A stretch of DNA of 64,000 nt from Cytobacillus citreus (GTDB lineage Bacteria > Bacillota > Bacilli > Bacillales > Cytobacillaceae): assembly GCF_018343665.1 (NCBI RefSeq), contig NZ_JAGYPM010000001.1, positions 469,239 through 533,238 of the forward strand, read 5' to 3'. This document shows positions 25,909 to 35,099 of the stretch, piece after piece. A program made the translations under genes and the position numbers. The first letter of the stretch is position 1. Each line of letters opens with the position of its first letter. Below the pieces are notes generated by a model, which was given only the letters and a program-made list of their open reading frames with translations, had not been told where the DNA came from and made no database searches.

Positions 25909-26340
25909 ATGAAAAATTTCGCTTATTTATATATAATTTCATCCTTGTTACTGATAGTTTCAGGCTGTCATAGGGACAAGCCTAAGCCAGAGACGAAAAT
26001 TGTCTCTCAACATGTTCAATTTATCAAACTTAATAATGAGATTCCAGTTATTGGTGCTGTAGCTCCTATTAATACACCTTTTTTTGTAAAGCATCAAGTC
26101 AAAGGGAAGGATGTTCTGATTGAATGTATTGTAAATGGGGTAACCTTCAGAGAATCAAGTTCAACAGATAAGGGAAAAATAATTTTATATATTGATGGTA
26201 AAAAAAGAGAGGAATTTTCAACAGCAGCATTCATTGTTAAAGATTTATCAGCAGGGACACATCGTCTAAAACTAGAGGTTGTAAAAGGGGAAAATTCATC
26301 TCCATTTATGAATAAAGAATTTTTTGTAACGATACCATAG
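25909..26340 (+). CDS. Small lipoprotein, function unknown
   Basis: A 143-residue lipoprotein. I start it at ATG 25909 with AAGGAGAG upstream; the open frame reaches back into repeat R2 to 25753, but that part is not coding. The lipobox VSGC places the lipid-modified Cys at residue 20. The mature part is beta-rich (FIKLNNEIPVIGAVAPINTPFFV, IILYIDGKKREEF, GTHRLKLEVVKG), suggesting an immunoglobulin-like or similar sandwich fold. There is no counterpart between ylbE and ylbF in B. subtilis as I recall it. Confidence 0.65.
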   Translation: MKNFAYLYIISSLLLIVSGCHRDKPKPETKIVSQHVQFIKLNNEIPVIGAVAPINTPFFVKHQVKGKDVLIECIVNGVTFRESSSTDKGKIILYIDGKKREEFSTAAFIVKDLSAGTHRLKLEVVKGENSSPFMNKEFFVTIP

Positions 26341-26393
26341 CTTTTGAATTCCAGTGTTTCATGGTAAAATATGAGTCGGAGGTGAGCGTAACT

Positions 26394-26837
26394 TTGCTTG
26401 CGACAACTGAAAGAGTTGAAATATTGGATACAGCTAATAAAATTGCGAATATGATAATTAACTCAGTAGAGGCGGATTTTTACCGCCATTGCTTAGATAG
26501 ATTAATGAATAGCAAAGAAACACAACGTAAAATAAGTGCCTTTGTGAAAATAAAGGAGCTATATGAAGAAGTTCAGCGATTCGGGAAATACCATCCAGAA
26601 TATAAAACTGTTATGAAATCGATCCGAGAATTAAAAAGAGAAATGGATATGGATGAGTATGTTGCTGAATTTAGAAAGGCTGAAAATGAACTGCAAAGTA
26701 TTTTAGATGAAGTGAGCATTTTAATCGGTCGCTCAGTTTCAGAGCAAATAAAGGTTCCAACTGGAAATCCCTTTTTCGATAGTTTATCTAGCTGTGGAGG
26801 AGGCTGTGGAACGGGAGGAAGCTGTGGTTGTTCTTAA
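26394..26837 (+). CDS. ylbF: RicF (YlbF), subunit of the Y-complex for mRNA maturation
   Basis: A 147-residue helical protein. I start it at TTG 26394 since CGGAGGTGAG ends 7 nt upstream. The core (QRFGKYHPEYK, FRKAENELQSILDEVS, VKVPTGNPFFDSLSS-like) is close to B. subtilis YlbF. The tail carries four cysteines at about 134, 138, 144 and 146 in CGGGCGTGGSCGCS; C-terminal cysteines of RicF help bind iron-sulfur clusters of the RicA-RicF-RicT complex, which works with RNase Y and affects competence, biofilm and sporulation. A terminator follows. Confidence 0.9.
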   Translation: MLATTERVEILDTANKIANMIINSVEADFYRHCLDRLMNSKETQRKISAFVKIKELYEEVQRFGKYHPEYKTVMKSIRELKREMDMDEYVAEFRKAENELQSILDEVSILIGRSVSEQIKVPTGNPFFDSLSSCGGGCGTGGSCGCS

Positions 26838-26843
26838 TGATCT

Positions 26844-26874
26844 GGCATGGGAGTGTTTTCCATGCCGTTTTTTA
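26844..26874 (+). terminator. Terminator after ylbF
   Basis: GGCATGG (26844-26850) pairs with CCATGCC (26860-26866), followed by GTTTTTT. Confidence 0.88.
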
Positions 26875-26906
26875 CATGTTAAGAAATCATAAATTGTTAG
26901 CACAGA

Positions 26907-27065
26907 TGGATAGGATGTCCTAATCGGGCGAATGCCACAGGATAAGGAAAGCTTCGTCAGAGATACATCGCAGTCCAAAAGAGAAGCTTTTGGGAGGACG
27001 TGGCATGTATGAGCGCGAAAGTGCAAATACGCCTCTGTTTTCACCGCGCTATGGCTCATCAATCA
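26907..27065 (+). repeat. Intergenic repeat R4, copy 1
   Basis: About 159 nt. Shared with 34921-35077: AGGA-AAGGAA-GCTTCG, ACATCGCA, the hairpin CCAAAAG-AGAAG-CTTTTGG, then GGAGGACGTGGCATGTATG, AGTGCAA-TACGCCT, and a right end GGCTCA-CAATCA that pairs with ATGAGC. It is joined directly to a copy of R3. Confidence 0.75.
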
Positions 27066-27087
27066 GTGAGTATTCATTACCTAATAG

Positions 27088-27172
27088 GTAAAGTAAAGTG
27101 TGTGCCCAAATTAAATATCTGCTAAAAAAGATCGCATAAGAAGATCTAAGGCATTCGCCAAGTTTTTCTAAT
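27088..27172 (+). repeat. Intergenic repeat R3, copy adjoining R4
   Basis: Carries AAATATCTGCTAA, AGATCGCATAAGAA, CTAAGGCATTCGCCAA and GTTTTTCTAA, as at 31329-31456, but lacks the second arm (TTGGCGAACG). Together with the R4 copy it fills most of the 447-nt ylbF-ylbG gap. Confidence 0.6.
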
Positions 27173-27284
27173 CACAAATAAATATAACTCATTATTCTGA
27201 TATTGATCTTTTTAAAGCCCATTGAAAATTATTGTTTTTGTATGCTAGACTAATAATAATAATTGTATTGAAGGGGAAGTAAAT

Positions 27285-27560
27285 ATGCTGGGTCAACGGC
27301 AAGGAATCATTGTCTGGCTTTATTCATTGAAACAGGCAAAAATGTTAAGAAGATTTGGTAATGTTCATTATGTTTCTAAACGTCTGAAATATGTGGTTTT
27401 ATATTGTGATCTTGTTGATACTGATGACATAATGTCTAAAATTAGTTCTTATTCTTTTGTTAAATTGGTTGAGCCTTCTTACAAGCCATTTTTAAAAATG
27501 GAATTCGAGAATTCAAAACCTGATAAGGCAAAAGAATACGATTATAAAATGGGAATATAA
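27285..27560 (+). CDS. ylbG: YlbG (UPF0298)
   Basis: A 91-residue soluble protein with ATG at 27285 behind [37 protein letters not shown] at the start, then LKYVVLYC and [12 protein letters not shown], match the UPF0298/YlbG family of Firmicutes, a small ferredoxin-like alpha/beta fold. Function is unknown. It follows ylbF in B. subtilis directly; here a composite R4-R3 insertion separates them, so it now needs its own promoter. Confidence 0.85.
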   Translation: MLGQRQGIIVWLYSLKQAKMLRRFGNVHYVSKRLKYVVLYCDLVDTDDIMSKISSYSFVKLVEPSYKPFLKMEFENSKPDKAKEYDYKMGI

Positions 27561-27593
27561 AAAGATGAGAGGAAAAACCTCTCATCTTTTTAT
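27558..27593 (+). terminator. Terminator after ylbG
   Basis: AAAAGATGAGAGG pairs with CCTCTCATCTTTT around AAAAA, followed by TATT; 13-bp stem. Confidence 0.9.
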
Positions 27594-27603
27594 TGTAGGC
27601 TTT

Positions 27604-27813
27604 GTTAAACGTTGTTGTTGATTTCTACTGCAGGCGCTCAGCGATCGCGATCGGTCGGGGAGTCTCCTCGTCGAAGAGCGCTCTTGCGGAGTCTCCCCTG
27701 GACACGCATTTCCCGCAGGACGTTGAATAATCTCCCCCGAATAAACATCGCACGAAGGAAATGCGAATGCGTTTTCGAGGATCTCGCGCCTTCCGCTACA
27801 ATCAACAAGTGTA
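27604..27813 (-). repeat. Intergenic repeat R2, copy 3, inverted
   Basis: Reverse complement of the R2 pattern: on the minus strand it reads TTGTTGATTGTAGCGGAAGGCGCGAGATCCTCG, GCATTCGCATTT, GATTATTCAACGTCCTGCGGGA, GGAGACTCCGCAAGAGCG, CGACGAGGAGACT and AATCAACAACAA. The right part differs more from copies 1 and 2 than they differ from each other. Confidence 0.75.
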
Positions 27814-27841
27814 AATATTACCATTAAGCTTCAACAGAGTC

Positions 27842-28231
27842 TTATTGTAATGGAGGAATATAATGGTTCAGTCTTAATATTCCGATTAAATATTGATAAA
27901 ATAACTCTTTATCTGCAAAATGTGTTGATGGTTTAATATCAATTTGCATTACTTTCTTATTGAGATCTAATGCTGCAGATGCAAATAAATCATACCTCTT
28001 GTTAGGTAAAAAATTAGGATTTGGGATTCCTTCTCTGCATACATATAGTGGTTGAAAGCTGCCAGGTAAATTAGGGGTTAAAATGACTGCAAGGGAAGTC
28101 ATATTTTTGTTTTCAATGACTGTGTGAAAGGCCATCATGTGAGAAAGTCGATGTTTGTTTGTCTTTGCAATTTCAATCAATTCATAAATATCTGAATAGC
28201 CTTCCCCAAGCTCGATAAATCTTTGAATCAA
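27842..28231 (-). CDS. Conserved-looking cytoplasmic protein, function unknown
   Basis: A 129-residue soluble protein that starts at TTG 28231 with AAAGGAGGAG 7 nt upstream, a strong signal. The sequence IQRFIELGEGYSDIYELIEIA is followed by VIENKNMTSLAVILTPNLPGSFQPLYVCREG. I think it belongs to a small uncharacterised Bacillus family sometimes mislabelled methylthioribose kinase; at 129 residues it cannot be that kinase. No catalytic motif is evident. It is transcribed toward repeat R2 and has no clear terminator before it. Confidence 0.65.
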   Translation of the reverse strand: MIQRFIELGEGYSDIYELIEIAKTNKHRLSHMMAFHTVIENKNMTSLAVILTPNLPGSFQPLYVCREGIPNPNFLPNKRYDLFASAALDLNKKVMQIDIKPSTHFADKELFYQYLIGILRLNHYIPPLQ

Positions 28232-28448
28232 GTCAAAACTCCTCCTTTAGAAAAGGGAAATACATACATAGTCACTATCCATCCATACTTTATCATTTCC
28301 AAAGAAGAAATTGAAGCATAATTACTAAATATATAATCACCATATTGTAAATAAATAGCGATTTTTTGTCTATTTTTGCAAAATTTATGTGACTGTTGTC
28401 GAGGGATTTGTTATGGTTATGTTAGATTGATAATGAAGGTGAATGCCA

Positions 28449-29870
28449 ATGTGGAAATCAATTTTACTTGTATTGATTGCTATGACTACATTCATTGGAG
28501 GAATGTTGTTATGGCAATGGAAAGCATATTCTAAGCAAAATGATTTAAATAGTGAATCTTCTGAAAGAGCGATTCAAGAAATTACTGTTTATTCTAATGA
28601 AAAGGAACTGCAAATTTCGCAAAAAATAAGTGGGCTTATGTCAGGAAAGGAATACAAGGTTTCAAAGCCTGATTCGCTTTTCCGTTGGTCCTGTAAGGAT
28701 AAGAAAGGGAAACCATGCGATTCGGGGGATGAAAATCCTTATACCTTTAAAGCGAATCAAAATGAGTTAGTATTTGAATACACGATACCCGTACAAACGA
28801 ATGGGTCGGCCTTTTTACTAAATGAATGGGTAACAAGTATACCTGATCTGGTTATTACTAGCTCTTCAATAGAAATTATCGATAATGCGAGAAGAGGAGG
28901 GACTTGGATAGCAGGTGCTCCGATAAAAGGTTTCAAAGAAATGGATTTAATCGATTATTATTACTTTGAAGGAATTGGTAACGCATCTTCCTTGTATTGG
29001 CAGCCTAAACCAATTCAAATGAAGCAGAGTAATATGGAGAAGGTTTTTTACTATGGCGGCCAAGGATTAGAAAATATGAATCATATTCAAGAAATGAAAA
29101 GATTAAAAGGAATTCCTTTTGTTTCTGTTGTTTTTACTGACCAATATCGTGAAGAGAACGGAAAAGGAATCATGATAGTAAGCCCTAAAACAAATGAAGA
29201 TGAACTTAATCAAAAATTAATCAATTATTATTTCGAAAAAAAATTTAAGGATATTTCTAGTGATCAAAACTGGATAATAGATGTTTTTACCTCATATACG
29301 ACAAATCAAGCAGCAAAGACTGCAAAAGGCAAAGCAATAATTGAGGAATTGGGTAACAAGCTTTCCGAAGAGGAATTAAATTCTTTTTTCAAAAAAGCTA
29401 GTGAAAGTTCAGAAATATTAACTCTGAAGCAATTGGATCATTACTTAAGCGAGCTTAAAGGGTGGAAATCAAAGTTTTTCGTTTCAAATGGAGAAAGTAC
29501 AGAATCTATTATTCCTCTTTACTTTTATGATTTTAGAAAAGTTATCGTATCTGGTAAAGAGGAAAAGGATATTGAGGTTGTTATTGAACAAGATAAGAGA
29601 TTATTTCCATTTGTTCAAACAATGAAAGCTCTTGGATACGATGTGCAAATTCTGTCTGATAAGGAAACGATTCTCTTAGCAAAAGGGAGTAACAGCTATA
29701 GATTCTTTTTGAATCGAAACATATTTATTTATAATGAAGAGGATTATGGTTTATTAGAGAGTCCATTATTAAATGTAAATGGTAATATCTATATGAATAA
29801 AGAGTGGATTGAAACACTATTTAAGGTAAATATAGAAGTAGGTAATGAGGAAATTAATATTTCTTTGTAA
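28449..29870 (+). CDS. Membrane-anchored extracytoplasmic protein with C-terminal stalk-like domain
   Basis: A 473-residue protein. I start it at ATG 28449, 6 nt after AAGGTGA; ATG 28443 is the alternative. A signal anchor (about 3-22) is followed by a large extracellular region with a Cys pair (CKDKKGKPC near 83-91), beta-rich segments and an alpha-helical middle (about 255-325). The last 90 residues (FVQTMKALGYDVQIL, ETILLAKGS, YMNKEWIETLFKVNIEV) look like the copper amine oxidase N-like or stalk domain found on many Firmicute envelope proteins. Specific function is unknown, and I recall no B. subtilis neighbour equivalent. Confidence 0.65.
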   Translation: MWKSILLVLIAMTTFIGGMLLWQWKAYSKQNDLNSESSERAIQEITVYSNEKELQISQKISGLMSGKEYKVSKPDSLFRWSCKDKKGKPCDSGDENPYTFKANQNELVFEYTIPVQTNGSAFLLNEWVTSIPDLVITSSSIEIIDNARRGGTWIAGAPIKGFKEMDLIDYYYFEGIGNASSLYWQPKPIQMKQSNMEKVFYYGGQGLENMNHIQEMKRLKGIPFVSVVFTDQYREENGKGIMIVSPKTNEDELNQKLINYYFEKKFKDISSDQNWIIDVFTSYTTNQAAKTAKGKAIIEELGNKLSEEELNSFFKKASESSEILTLKQLDHYLSELKGWKSKFFVSNGESTESIIPLYFYDFRKVIVSGKEEKDIEVVIEQDKRLFPFVQTMKALGYDVQILSDKETILLAKGSNSYRFFLNRNIFIYNEEDYGLLESPLLNVNGNIYMNKEWIETLFKVNIEVGNEEINISL

Positions 29871-29895
29871 AACACAAATAGGCTGGAAAGAAAAA

Positions 29896-29944
29896 ACCCT
29901 GCAGAATTCTGCAGGGTCCTTCTATATCCTTTTATAGGATAGAA
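29896..29944. terminator. Two adjacent hairpins after the stalk-domain gene
   Basis: 29896-29917 is a perfect 22-nt palindrome (ACCCTGCAGAA and its complement). CTTCTAT-ATCCT near 29919 pairs with AGGATAGAAG, ending at 29944. The T-run after the first hairpin is on the minus strand (AAAAAA precedes it on plus), so plus-strand termination is less certain. Confidence 0.55.
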
Positions 29945-29978
29945 GGCAAAGGGAGAGGAGAAACCGGAGGAAGAACTT

Positions 29979-30041
29979 ATGGGGAAACGTAAGTCTTCTC
30001 CGCGGTTGGCAACAACATCCTCGAATAGATGCTGTTACTAA
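29979..30041 (+). CDS. Possible 20-residue microprotein
   Basis: ATG at 29979 lies 8 nt after CCGGAGG, with another GGAGAGGAG further up. The product would be MGKRKSSPRLATTSSNRCCY, small, basic and ending in two cysteines and a tyrosine. No known family. The strong ribosome binding site is the only positive evidence, and the ORF may be chance. Confidence 0.25.
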   Translation: MGKRKSSPRLATTSSNRCCY

Positions 30042-30245
30042 CATTATCTCCACAATAGCTTTTGATATACACGATAAAGGATAATTTTTTCCATCAACAA
30101 AATCAATATGAATCTGAATTATAAACATCGAGCATTTTGTTTTAGATTAGGAAAATACGAGGTAAAACAAGTTGGCGATTGGGAAAAAATTATGATAGGA
30201 TAGGAAGGAAAAAATGAATTTGTTCAATTGATAGTGGTGATGAAA

Positions 30246-31288
<1,043 letters not shown>

Positions 31289-31290
31289 AA

Positions 31291-31325
31291 TGAACGAGCA
31301 CATTTTGTGCTCGTTTGTTTTTAGC
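31291..31325 (+). terminator. Terminator after coaD
   Basis: AACGAGCAC (31293-31301) pairs with GTGCTCGTT (31307-31315), followed by TGTTTTTAG. Confidence 0.88.
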
Positions 31326-31328
31326 TAA

Positions 31329-31456
31329 CAGGAAAGTTTAAGTTTATTAATGTACTAAAGTAAGGTGTGTTTTCAATTTAAAATCTGCTAATAAGATCGC
31401 ATAAGAAAACTAAGGCATTTTCCAAAAAGGTCTTGGCGAACGTCAAGTTTTTCTAA
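31329..31456 (+). repeat. Intergenic repeat R3, copy in the coaD/ylbJ gap
   Basis: Blocks GGAAAGTTTAAGTTTATTA, TGTACTAAAGT, AAATCTGCTAATAAGATCGCATAAG, AAAACTAAGGCATTTTCCAA and CTTGGCGAACGTCAAGTTTTT match the copy upstream of divIB. The right half can fold as an imperfect hairpin and may serve as the ylbJ terminator. Confidence 0.65.
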
Positions 31457-31476
31457 AACAATCAAATACAGTTGTT

Positions 31477-32700
31477 TTAGTACTTGTTGACTTTTCCTAT
31501 TCGGCTGGAAAGTAAAATGGTATAGGCTAATAGTGCAAAAATTGTAAAAAGAGGACCAATCTCGGTCAAGAAAGCAAACCATCTTTGCAGCCAAGAATTT
31601 TCACCTATTAAGAAAACAGGGATAGCCTTAGAAGGTTGTTCAGAATTATAAAAACGCTCGAAAACTTGGTTCCAGAGGATAGCTGTATATATTGCTGCAA
31701 ATAAACCATGAAAGATTCTCGCAATAAAGAATGGTTTAAAATCAATATCTGTTTGGGCAAGTATACTTGCTACTTGCGCTTGAACACTAAACCCACTGAA
31801 AGCTAATATGAAACTAGTAATGACTGCTTGCTGCATTAATGTGGCTTCTTGAACTTGGCTAGTCATTTGACTGCCAAGTGTTATTTCGAAAATCCCCGAA
31901 ATAAAAGGGGTGCTTAATTCAACAGGTAAGCGAAAAGCTAATAAAATGACTTCTAATCCACTCGCTAAAAAAGCAGTAATTCCGAGGTGGAATAATAATT
32001 TATTTATTACAGAAAATAGAATAATAAATCCTCCAATCATAAGCAATGTTCGAATGGAGGACATAACCGCATCCCCAAGCAGCTTTCCAATTGGCCGATT
32101 ATCATTAATTCTTGTGCGGTGAAGTACTGACAATGCATGTTTTAAAGATGGTTTTCTTTTTTGTTCTTGATTACTTTCTTCTTTTTTTCGTCCATAAAAT
32201 CTCATGGTTAGTCCTACCGTAAAATTGCCAAGATAATGAGCTAATGCAAGAATAATTCCTAGTTTAGCATTATTAAAAAAGCCAACAGAAACAGCTCCAA
32301 AAATGAATAATGGATTAGAGCAATTGGTAAAGGAAACCAGTCGTTCAGCTTCCGTTTTTGTTATTTGGTTTTCTTGTCTTAGTCTTGCTGTTAATTTTGC
32401 ACCTGCTGGGTAACCAGAAGCCATACCCATGGCCCAGACAAATCCGCCTACTCCAGGAACTCTGAATAATGGGCGCATAAGTGGCTCGAGTAGGACACCT
32501 ATAAACCTTACTACTCCGAATCCAATTAGCATTTCTGAAACGATGAAAAAAGGTAATAGGGAAGGAAATACAATTTCCCACCACATATTTAGACCTCTAA
32601 TTGAAGCATCAACTGACTCTTGAGGAAAAGATATGAGTGCAATAGCCATCATCGTAACGGAAAGTGCAAGAATGATTGTTTTTAATTTGGAACGAAACAC
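31477..32700 (-). CDS. ylbJ: Sporulation integral membrane protein YlbJ
   Basis: A 407-residue polytopic protein of the nucleoside-recognition (Gate) superfamily, needed for normal spores in B. subtilis, where it is under sigma E. I start it at GTG 32700, because GGGAGG lies 8 nt upstream; the open frame to 32799 lacks support. The first segment is followed by SFPQESVDASIRGLNMWWEIVFPSLLPFF; Gate-type glycines appear in GVGGFVWAMGMASGYPAGAKL. It is divergent from ylbK. A candidate sigma-E promoter lies at 32775-32804. Confidence 0.9.
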   Translation of the reverse strand: MFRSKLKTIILALSVTMMAIALISFPQESVDASIRGLNMWWEIVFPSLLPFFIVSEMLIGFGVVRFIGVLLEPLMRPLFRVPGVGGFVWAMGMASGYPAGAKLTARLRQENQITKTEAERLVSFTNCSNPLFIFGAVSVGFFNNAKLGIILALAHYLGNFTVGLTMRFYGRKKEESNQEQKRKPSLKHALSVLHRTRINDNRPIGKLLGDAVMSSIRTLLMIGGFIILFSVINKLLFHLGITAFLASGLEVILLAFRLPVELSTPFISGIFEITLGSQMTSQVQEATLMQQAVITSFILAFSGFSVQAQVASILAQTDIDFKPFFIARIFHGLFAAIYTAILWNQVFERFYNSEQPSKAIPVFLIGENSWLQRWFAFLTEIGPLFTIFALLAYTILLSSRIGKVNKY

Positions 32701-33040
32701 AGGCAAAGCCTCCCTCAAAAGATGAACTAACTTTTTTGACAGCTCTTCGAAAAACACATTAATATGAAGTGCCCCATTTATGTAATTTTCGAACTGCATA
32801 TGTTAAAAAATATTTGTAAAAAAGGTGATTAGTAATAATGCCAAAATTATCTGCACTACTTGTCAGCTTTGTCCTCTATAAATCAATATACTCATAGAAT
32901 ATTAAAATAGACCATAAGATTGAAACATGATAAGTATCAGCAATTGGATGAACATCTAGCTACTCACTAGCAGGGTATTATTCTAAAATTGAATAAGCAG
33001 ATAAAAAATATGTTCTATGATTTGGGAGGAGGAATTCTTT
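32701..33040. other. ylbJ/ylbK divergent gap (340 nt)
   Basis: No gene is supported here. The ylbJ side holds the candidate sigma-E promoter at 32775-32804. The ylbK side is AT-rich, with TATAAA and TATACT-like runs near 32880-32900, but no clear paired promoter boxes. Confidence 0.45.
32775..32804 (-). promoter_or_regulatory. Candidate sigma-E promoter of ylbJ
   Basis: On the minus strand AACATATG, 14 nt, CATAAATG resembles the sigma-E consensus (GKCATATT, 13-15 nt, CATACANT): core CATAT and CATA with correct spacing. It is about 75 nt before the GTG start. YlbJ is sigma-E dependent in B. subtilis, which agrees. Several consensus positions do not match. Confidence 0.4.
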
Positions 33041-33832
33041 TTGCAGCGGCCGAGAATAGGATTGGCACTCGGATCAGGTGGAGCTCGCGGCTTCGCTCAT
33101 TTAGGAGTTATTAAGATATTGAAGGAAGAAGGAATTCCAATTGATTTAATTGCTGGCAGCAGTATGGGGGCAATGGTCGGCTGTTTTTACGGAGCTGGTC
33201 TTAATATTGATCGTCTTTATAAATTGTCAAAGGCATTTAAACGAAAGTATTATCTGGATTTCACCATTCCAAAAATGGGATTTATTGCAGGGAAAAGGGT
33301 TAAGGAGCTTATTCGAGTATTTACACATGGAAAGACACTGGAACAATTGGAACTACCCGTAAGTGTGGTTGCGACAGATTTAATGACAGGAGAAAAGGTA
33401 GTATTTACGAAGGGATTGATTGCAGATGCGGTTAGAGCAAGCATTTCCATTCCTGGCATTTTTGTTCCTGAAAAGCTAAATGGCCGTCTTTTAGTTGATG
33501 GGGGAGTTGTTGATCGAGTTCCTGTATCTGTTGTAAAGGAAATGGGAGCAGATATTATCATTGCAATAGATGTTTCCCATGTAAAAATAAATACAGAAAT
33601 CACCACTATTTATGATGTAATCATGCAAAGTCTGGACATCATGCAAATGGAATTAGTTTCACATAGGGAAATAGAGTCTGATATAATGATTAGACCAAGA
33701 GTTGAAATGTATAGTTCAAGAGCATTTACCAATATTGAAGATATTATTCGAATTGGAGAAGAGGAAACTCGCAAGCATATTGAAAAAATAAAAGAACTAA
33801 TGAATGAATGGAAGGAGTTTCCTAATAAATGA
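33041..33832 (+). CDS. ylbK: Patatin-like phospholipase family protein YlbK
   Basis: A 263-residue soluble serine hydrolase of the RssA/patatin family. Start TTG 33041 with GGGAGGAGG 8 nt upstream. The oxyanion loop GSGGARG (11-17), nucleophile elbow GSSMG with Ser41, and catalytic Asp153 in DGGVVDRVP are all present, so it is predicted to be active. Physiological substrate is unknown. Its TGA overlaps the ATG of ylbL (ATGA), so the two are translationally coupled. Confidence 0.9.
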   Translation: MQRPRIGLALGSGGARGFAHLGVIKILKEEGIPIDLIAGSSMGAMVGCFYGAGLNIDRLYKLSKAFKRKYYLDFTIPKMGFIAGKRVKELIRVFTHGKTLEQLELPVSVVATDLMTGEKVVFTKGLIADAVRASISIPGIFVPEKLNGRLLVDGGVVDRVPVSVVKEMGADIIIAIDVSHVKINTEITTIYDVIMQSLDIMQMELVSHREIESDIMIRPRVEMYSSRAFTNIEDIIRIGEEETRKHIEKIKELMNEWKEFPNK

Positions 33833-34845
33833 AAAATAAATATTTTTTGCGTTCCTTCGTATTTGCAGCAATTATCCTAATGTTAAGCTCATTCTACTAT
33901 TTACCATACTATGTTTCAAAACCAGGTTTGGCTAAAGAGCTCGAACCGATAATACAGGTTGAGAATGGGTATGAGGAACAAGGAAGTTTCATGCTTACAA
34001 CAGTGAGAATGGGAAAGGCGAATATTTATTCATATGCAATAGCGAAGCTAAGCAAATATCAGGAAATTTTTCCTATAAAAGCAATAAGAAGAGAGGATGA
34101 AACGGAAGAGGAATATAATGTCCGCCAGCTGCATTTAATGGCCACTTCTAAACAAGCTGCTATCGAAACCGCTTATAAAAAAGCAGGAATTCCAATTAAA
34201 TATCATTATAATGGTATTTTTGTATTAAATGTATATCCGGATATGCCTGCTGATGGGAAGCTAAAAGCAGGAGATCGTATTTTTAAAGTTGATGGTCAGG
34301 AATTCGAATCTTCGGAGCAATTTATTAAATATGTTTCTGGAAAAAATGAAGGCGATGAAGTTATATTTACAATAGAACGGCTTAAAGAAATTAAAGAAGT
34401 TAAAATTCCTGTAGCAAAAATTCCAGAAACCGAAAAAATAGGTGTTGGAATTGCGTTAGTTGACGATAAAGAAATTGAGGTTACGCCAGATGTAACCATT
34501 AATACTGAAGAAATTGGCGGTCCATCTGCTGGTTTTATGTTCTCATTAGAAATATATAATCAACTAGTTGAAGAAGATTTAACTAGAGGCTATCAAATTG
34601 CCGGAACTGGAACAATTGATTCGAATGGGAATGTGGGGGAAATTGGAGGGATTGAACAAAAAATTGTTGCTGCAGATAAAACGGGTGCTGAAATCTTTTT
34701 TGCTCCAAATGAAAATGGGGCTAATGACTCAAACTACCAAGCTGCAGTAAAAACGGCAAAAGACATAAAGTCAGATATGAAAATTGTGCCAGTAGATACA
34801 TTTGATGAAGCAATTGAATATTTGCAAGAGTTAAAATCAAAATAG
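33829..34845 (+). CDS. ylbL: DdcP (YlbL), membrane-anchored PDZ-Lon-type checkpoint protease
   Basis: A 338-residue protein with one N-terminal membrane helix (about 7-25), a PDZ domain (about 125-190) and a Lon-like S16 protease domain (about 200-338). The catalytic Ser233 lies in GGPSAGF and the Lys is at about 278 in EQKIVAADKTGAE, so the dyad is intact. B. subtilis DdcP removes the division inhibitor YneA after DNA damage. The gene overlaps ylbK by 4 nt and ends before a strong terminator. Confidence 0.93.
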   Translation: MKNKYFLRSFVFAAIILMLSSFYYLPYYVSKPGLAKELEPIIQVENGYEEQGSFMLTTVRMGKANIYSYAIAKLSKYQEIFPIKAIRREDETEEEYNVRQLHLMATSKQAAIETAYKKAGIPIKYHYNGIFVLNVYPDMPADGKLKAGDRIFKVDGQEFESSEQFIKYVSGKNEGDEVIFTIERLKEIKEVKIPVAKIPETEKIGVGIALVDDKEIEVTPDVTINTEEIGGPSAGFMFSLEIYNQLVEEDLTRGYQIAGTGTIDSNGNVGEIGGIEQKIVAADKTGAEIFFAPNENGANDSNYQAAVKTAKDIKSDMKIVPVDTFDEAIEYLQELKSK

Positions 34846-34868
34846 CGGCGAAACGCCGCTTTTTTTGC
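34844..34868 (+). terminator. Terminator after ylbL
   Basis: AGCGGCG pairs with CGCCGCT around AAA, followed by seven T. Confidence 0.92.
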
Positions 34869-34920
34869 ACATTAAAGTATAAATTGCCAGCGTAGAAGAT
34901 GATTCGACGTAGTTGCCGAT

Positions 34921-35077
34921 TTTAGGAATTAAGTGCGACGGACAGGACAAGGAAGGCTTCGATAGTGATTAACATCGCACGACCAAAAGAGAACCTTTTG
35001 GGAGGACGTGGCATGTATGAGCAAGATAAGTGCAACTACGCCTTTGTCTTCGCCTTTCCAAGGCTCACCAATCAACG
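34921..35077 (+). repeat. Intergenic repeat R4, copy 2
   Basis: Shares with 26907-27065 the blocks GACAGGACAAGGAAGGCTTCG, ACATCGCA, CCAAAAG-AGAAC-CTTTTGG, GGAGGACGTGGCATGTATG, AGTGCAA-TACGCCT and GGCTCACCAATCA. It fills the convergent gap between ylbL and ylbM. Confidence 0.78.
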
Positions 35078-35099
35078 AGTTTTCTTTATTTGGAGAAAA

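Larger units (their letters stand above)
29871..30245. other. Gap of 375 nt with twin hairpins and a micro-ORF
   Basis: After the stalk-protein gene come two hairpins (29896-29917 and 29918-29944), a possible 20-codon ORF with a good ribosome binding site (29979-30041), and then about 200 nt of AT-rich sequence leading to rsmD with no other feature that I can support. Confidence 0.5.

Noticed and set aside
26784-27062. 92-codon minus-strand frame
   Set aside because: It covers the ylbF terminator and repeat R4 and has no ribosome binding site.
27582-27827. Open frames on both strands (71 and 80 codons)
   Set aside because: Both fall in the inverted R2 copy; overlapping frames on opposite strands are a by-product of its GC-rich composition.
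29922-30128. 68-codon minus-strand frame with three cysteines in a row
   Set aside because: No ribosome binding site; it overlaps hairpins and the plus-strand micro-ORF, which has a better start signal.
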